Below, piece after piece: positions 5,790 to 7,472 of a stretch of DNA of 7,472 nt; position 1 is the stretch's first letter; each line of letters opens with the position of its first letter. The translations under genes and the position numbers were made by a program. This stretch comes from Flavobacterium sp. (lineage in GTDB: Bacteria > Bacteroidota > Bacteroidia > Flavobacteriales > Flavobacteriaceae). Location: contig JALRGZ010000170.1 in NCBI GenBank assembly GCA_023253295.1, positions 1 to 7,472 on the forward strand, given 5' to 3'. Under the pieces are notes generated by a model that searched no databases, was not told the DNA's origin, and saw only the letters and a list, made by a program, of their open reading frames with translations.

Positions 5790-7361
5790 ATGAAACATAC
5801 ATATAAAATTACAGGAATGTCTTGCGATGGTTGCAGAACGAAGGTTGAGAAAACTTTAAATACAGTTCCGGGAATAGAAGCTCAGGTAACTTTAAATCCT
5901 CCTCAGGCAACCATAACGATGGATAAACATGTTCCAACCAATGAATTGCAGGAGGCTTTATCAGCAGTTGGGAAATATACCATTGAAATGGAAATTTCTC
6001 ATTCTGCGGATTCTATAAAAGAAGAAGTTGTTCCCCAAAAATCCTGTTGTAGTGTGGCTGGATCTCATGAGCATCAACCTAAAAGCACTCCTAAGATAGC
6101 TGCAGGCAAATATTATTGCCCTATGTTTTGCGAAGGCGATAATGTCTATGACAAAGCGGGAGATTGTCCGGTATGCGGAATGGATTTGGTAAAAGCTCCC
6201 GAATTACAAATTGCTAAAGTCCAATACACTTGTCCGATGCATCCCGAAGTTATTCAAAACGAACCGGGTTCCTGTCCTATTTGTGGGATGGATTTGGTTC
6301 CTATAAAACCTGTAGAAACTGAGGAAAATAAAAGCTATTTGGATTTGTTACATAAAATGAAAATAGCGCTAGTTTTTACTATACCTATTTTTATTATTTC
6401 GATGTCAGAGATGATTCCGCATAATCCTTTGATGCATCTATTGGATATGAAAAGCTGGAATTGGGTTCAGTTTGTATTATCACTTCCGGTAGTTTTTTAT
6501 GCAACATGGATGTTTTTTAAACGTGCATGGAAATCGTTAGTAACCTGGAATCTCAATATGTTTACGCTTATCGGCATTGGTGCCGGAGTGGCATTTTTAT
6601 TTAGTTTGGTGGGTTTGTTTTTTCCGGATGTATTTCCGTCAGAATTTAAAACTACCGAAGGAACAGTTCATTTGTATTTTGAAGCGACTACTGTTATTTT
6701 GACCCTGGTATTGTTAGGGCAATTGTTAGAAGCCAGAGCACATAGCAGAACCAGTGGTGCTATCAAAGAATTACTGAAATTAGCGCCAACAGAAGCGGTT
6801 TTGGTCGAAAATGGTGAGGAAAGAGTAATAGCCATTGACGCCATTAAAAAAGGGGATTTGTTACGAGTGAAACCAGGTGATAAAATTCCGGTTGATGGAA
6901 AAATAATCGAAGGCGAAAGTACCATTGACGAGTCTATGATTACCGGAGAACCTATTCCCGTGGATAAAAAGAAAGAGGATTTGGTTGTGGCCGGAACTAT
7001 AAATGGAAATAAAAGCTTTTTGATGTTGGCTGAAAAAGTAGGTGCAGAAACCTTGCTTTCGCAAATAGTACAAATGGTGAATGATGCCAGTAGATCCAGA
7101 GCTCCTATCCAAAAATTAGCCGATACCATTTCTAAATATTTTGTACCCATTGTTGTGGCTGTAGCCGTTGTAACATTTTTAGTTTGGGCAAAATTCGGTC
7201 CTGCCGAAAATGCTTTGGTATATGGATTTATCAATGCGGTTGCTGTTTTAATTATTGCCTGTCCATGTGCTCTAGGTTTGGCAACGCCAATGTCAGTAAT
7301 GGTGGGAGTGGGTAAAGGTGCTCAACTAGGTGTTTTGATAAAAAGAAAGTGCCTTTTGTAG
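5790..7361 (+). CDS. copA: Copper-translocating P1B-type ATPase, 3' truncated at a junction
   Basis: CopA-type pumps move Cu(I) out of the cytoplasm at the cost of ATP. Visible here, in order: an HMA domain (1-68) with GMSCDGC (Cys12, Cys15); a linker with CC (86-87) and HEH; an HMBD with CPMFCEG and CPVCGMDLV (Cys110, 126, 129); a second HMBD with CPMHPEV and CPICGMDLV (Cys148, 162, 165); four membrane helices (about 188-310); the actuator domain with ITGEP (Thr385-Gly386-Glu387); and two more helices, the last with CPC (Cys491, Cys493) in IIACPCALGLATP. The protein should continue about 300 residues more, with DKTGT, the nucleotide-binding domain and two last helices. Instead, after GVLIK, nine codons later it ends in an unrelated RKCLL and TAG. 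As written it could not be phosphorylated or pump. The break is probably an assembly chimera, so the real gene is likely intact. Confidence 0.9.
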   Translation: MKHTYKITGMSCDGCRTKVEKTLNTVPGIEAQVTLNPPQATITMDKHVPTNELQEALSAVGKYTIEMEISHSADSIKEEVVPQKSCCSVAGSHEHQPKSTPKIAAGKYYCPMFCEGDNVYDKAGDCPVCGMDLVKAPELQIAKVQYTCPMHPEVIQNEPGSCPICGMDLVPIKPVETEENKSYLDLLHKMKIALVFTIPIFIISMSEMIPHNPLMHLLDMKSWNWVQFVLSLPVVFYATWMFFKRAWKSLVTWNLNMFTLIGIGAGVAFLFSLVGLFFPDVFPSEFKTTEGTVHLYFEATTVILTLVLLGQLLEARAHSRTSGAIKELLKLAPTEAVLVENGEERVIAIDAIKKGDLLRVKPGDKIPVDGKIIEGESTIDESMITGEPIPVDKKKEDLVVAGTINGNKSFLMLAEKVGAETLLSQIVQMVNDASRSRAPIQKLADTISKYFVPIVVAVAVVTFLVWAKFGPAENALVYGFINAVAVLIIACPCALGLATPMSVMVGVGKGAQLGVLIKRKCLL

Positions 7362-7472
7362 TGCTTATCATTGGGGTGTTAGTCATGAGCATCGTGCTCT
7401 ATGATATACCCGTTGGTATCTTAGCGATTGGTATTATCTATGCACTATCAGGTATCGTGACTACGATTAAAA
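7340..7472 (+). CDS. Phosphatidylserine synthase C-terminus-like fragment, partial at both ends
   Basis: In the frame starting at 7340, different from that of CopA, the sequence stays open to the window end. It encodes KKKVPFVVLIIGVLVMSIVL followed by YDIPVGILAIGIIYALSG and more. Two hydrophobic helices split by a short loop and ending in YALSG resemble the C-terminus of CDP-diacylglycerol-serine O-phosphatidyltransferases (PssA), inner-membrane enzymes of phospholipid synthesis. There is no start codon of its own and no 5' part, so it is the tail of another gene joined within CopA at about 7338-7350. The segment seems richer in G+C than the flavobacterial core, suggesting a different source organism. 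The PssA call rests on motif memory over about 44 residues and is tentative; any two-helix membrane protein tail is the alternative. Confidence 0.45.

Noticed and set aside
6668..7234. Long open frame (188 codons) on the minus strand.
   Set aside because: It lies wholly within the actuator and membrane region of CopA on the other strand, whose motifs are unmistakable; the product resembles no known protein and is a shadow frame.

Overview
The window is a low-GC stretch whose core (about 270 to 7340) looks like the chromosome of a member of the Flavobacteriaceae, probably Flavobacterium or a close relative. The grounds are high A+T content, A-rich leaders in place of clear Shine-Dalgarno sites, two promoters matching the Bacteroidota pattern TTG-N(17-23)-TAnnTTTG, and protein families typical of that group (DUF3347 lipoprotein, HMA-AraC regulator, HMBD-containing CopA). 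All genes lie on the + strand.

Layout. Positions 3-1496 are one open frame with no start inside the window. Most of it is a GH43-type glycosidase (arabinosidase/xylosidase type), but the first ~260 bases encode a peptide resembling a structural protein of T4-like marine phages. A small four-helix membrane protein of the phage-holin-4 / YvlD type follows (1572-1913). From 2006 onward comes a copper or heavy-metal handling cluster: a small Cys-rich exported protein (2006-2365), two exported HMA-domain proteins (2517-2924 and 3002-3526), a predicted outer-membrane barrel (3529-4332) and an HMBD + DUF3347 lipoprotein (4348-5043). A strong hairpin terminator follows (5077-5113), then an AraC-type regulator with its own N-terminal CxxC metal-binding-like domain (5144-5704), then a CopA-type P1B ATPase (5790-7361).

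How the genes work together (inference from families). CopA would pump Cu(I) out of the cytoplasm. The exported HMA proteins, Cys-rich protein and DUF3347 lipoprotein would bind or pass metal in the periplasm. The barrel would act at the outer membrane, and the HMA-AraC protein would sense metal and control transcription. Four separate proteins carry an HMA-like CxxC site, and three HMBD (CPM...CGM) modules are shared between the lipoprotein and CopA.

Caution. Both ends look chimeric. CopA breaks off right after its sixth membrane helix, before the DKTGT phosphorylation site, and runs into a piece resembling the C-terminus of a phosphatidylserine synthase in another frame. The phage-like left end joins the glycosidase in the middle of a domain. 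Assembly or amplification chimerism at contig ends explains both more simply than real gene fusion. I found no tRNA, rRNA, CRISPR array, insertion sequence or integrase.
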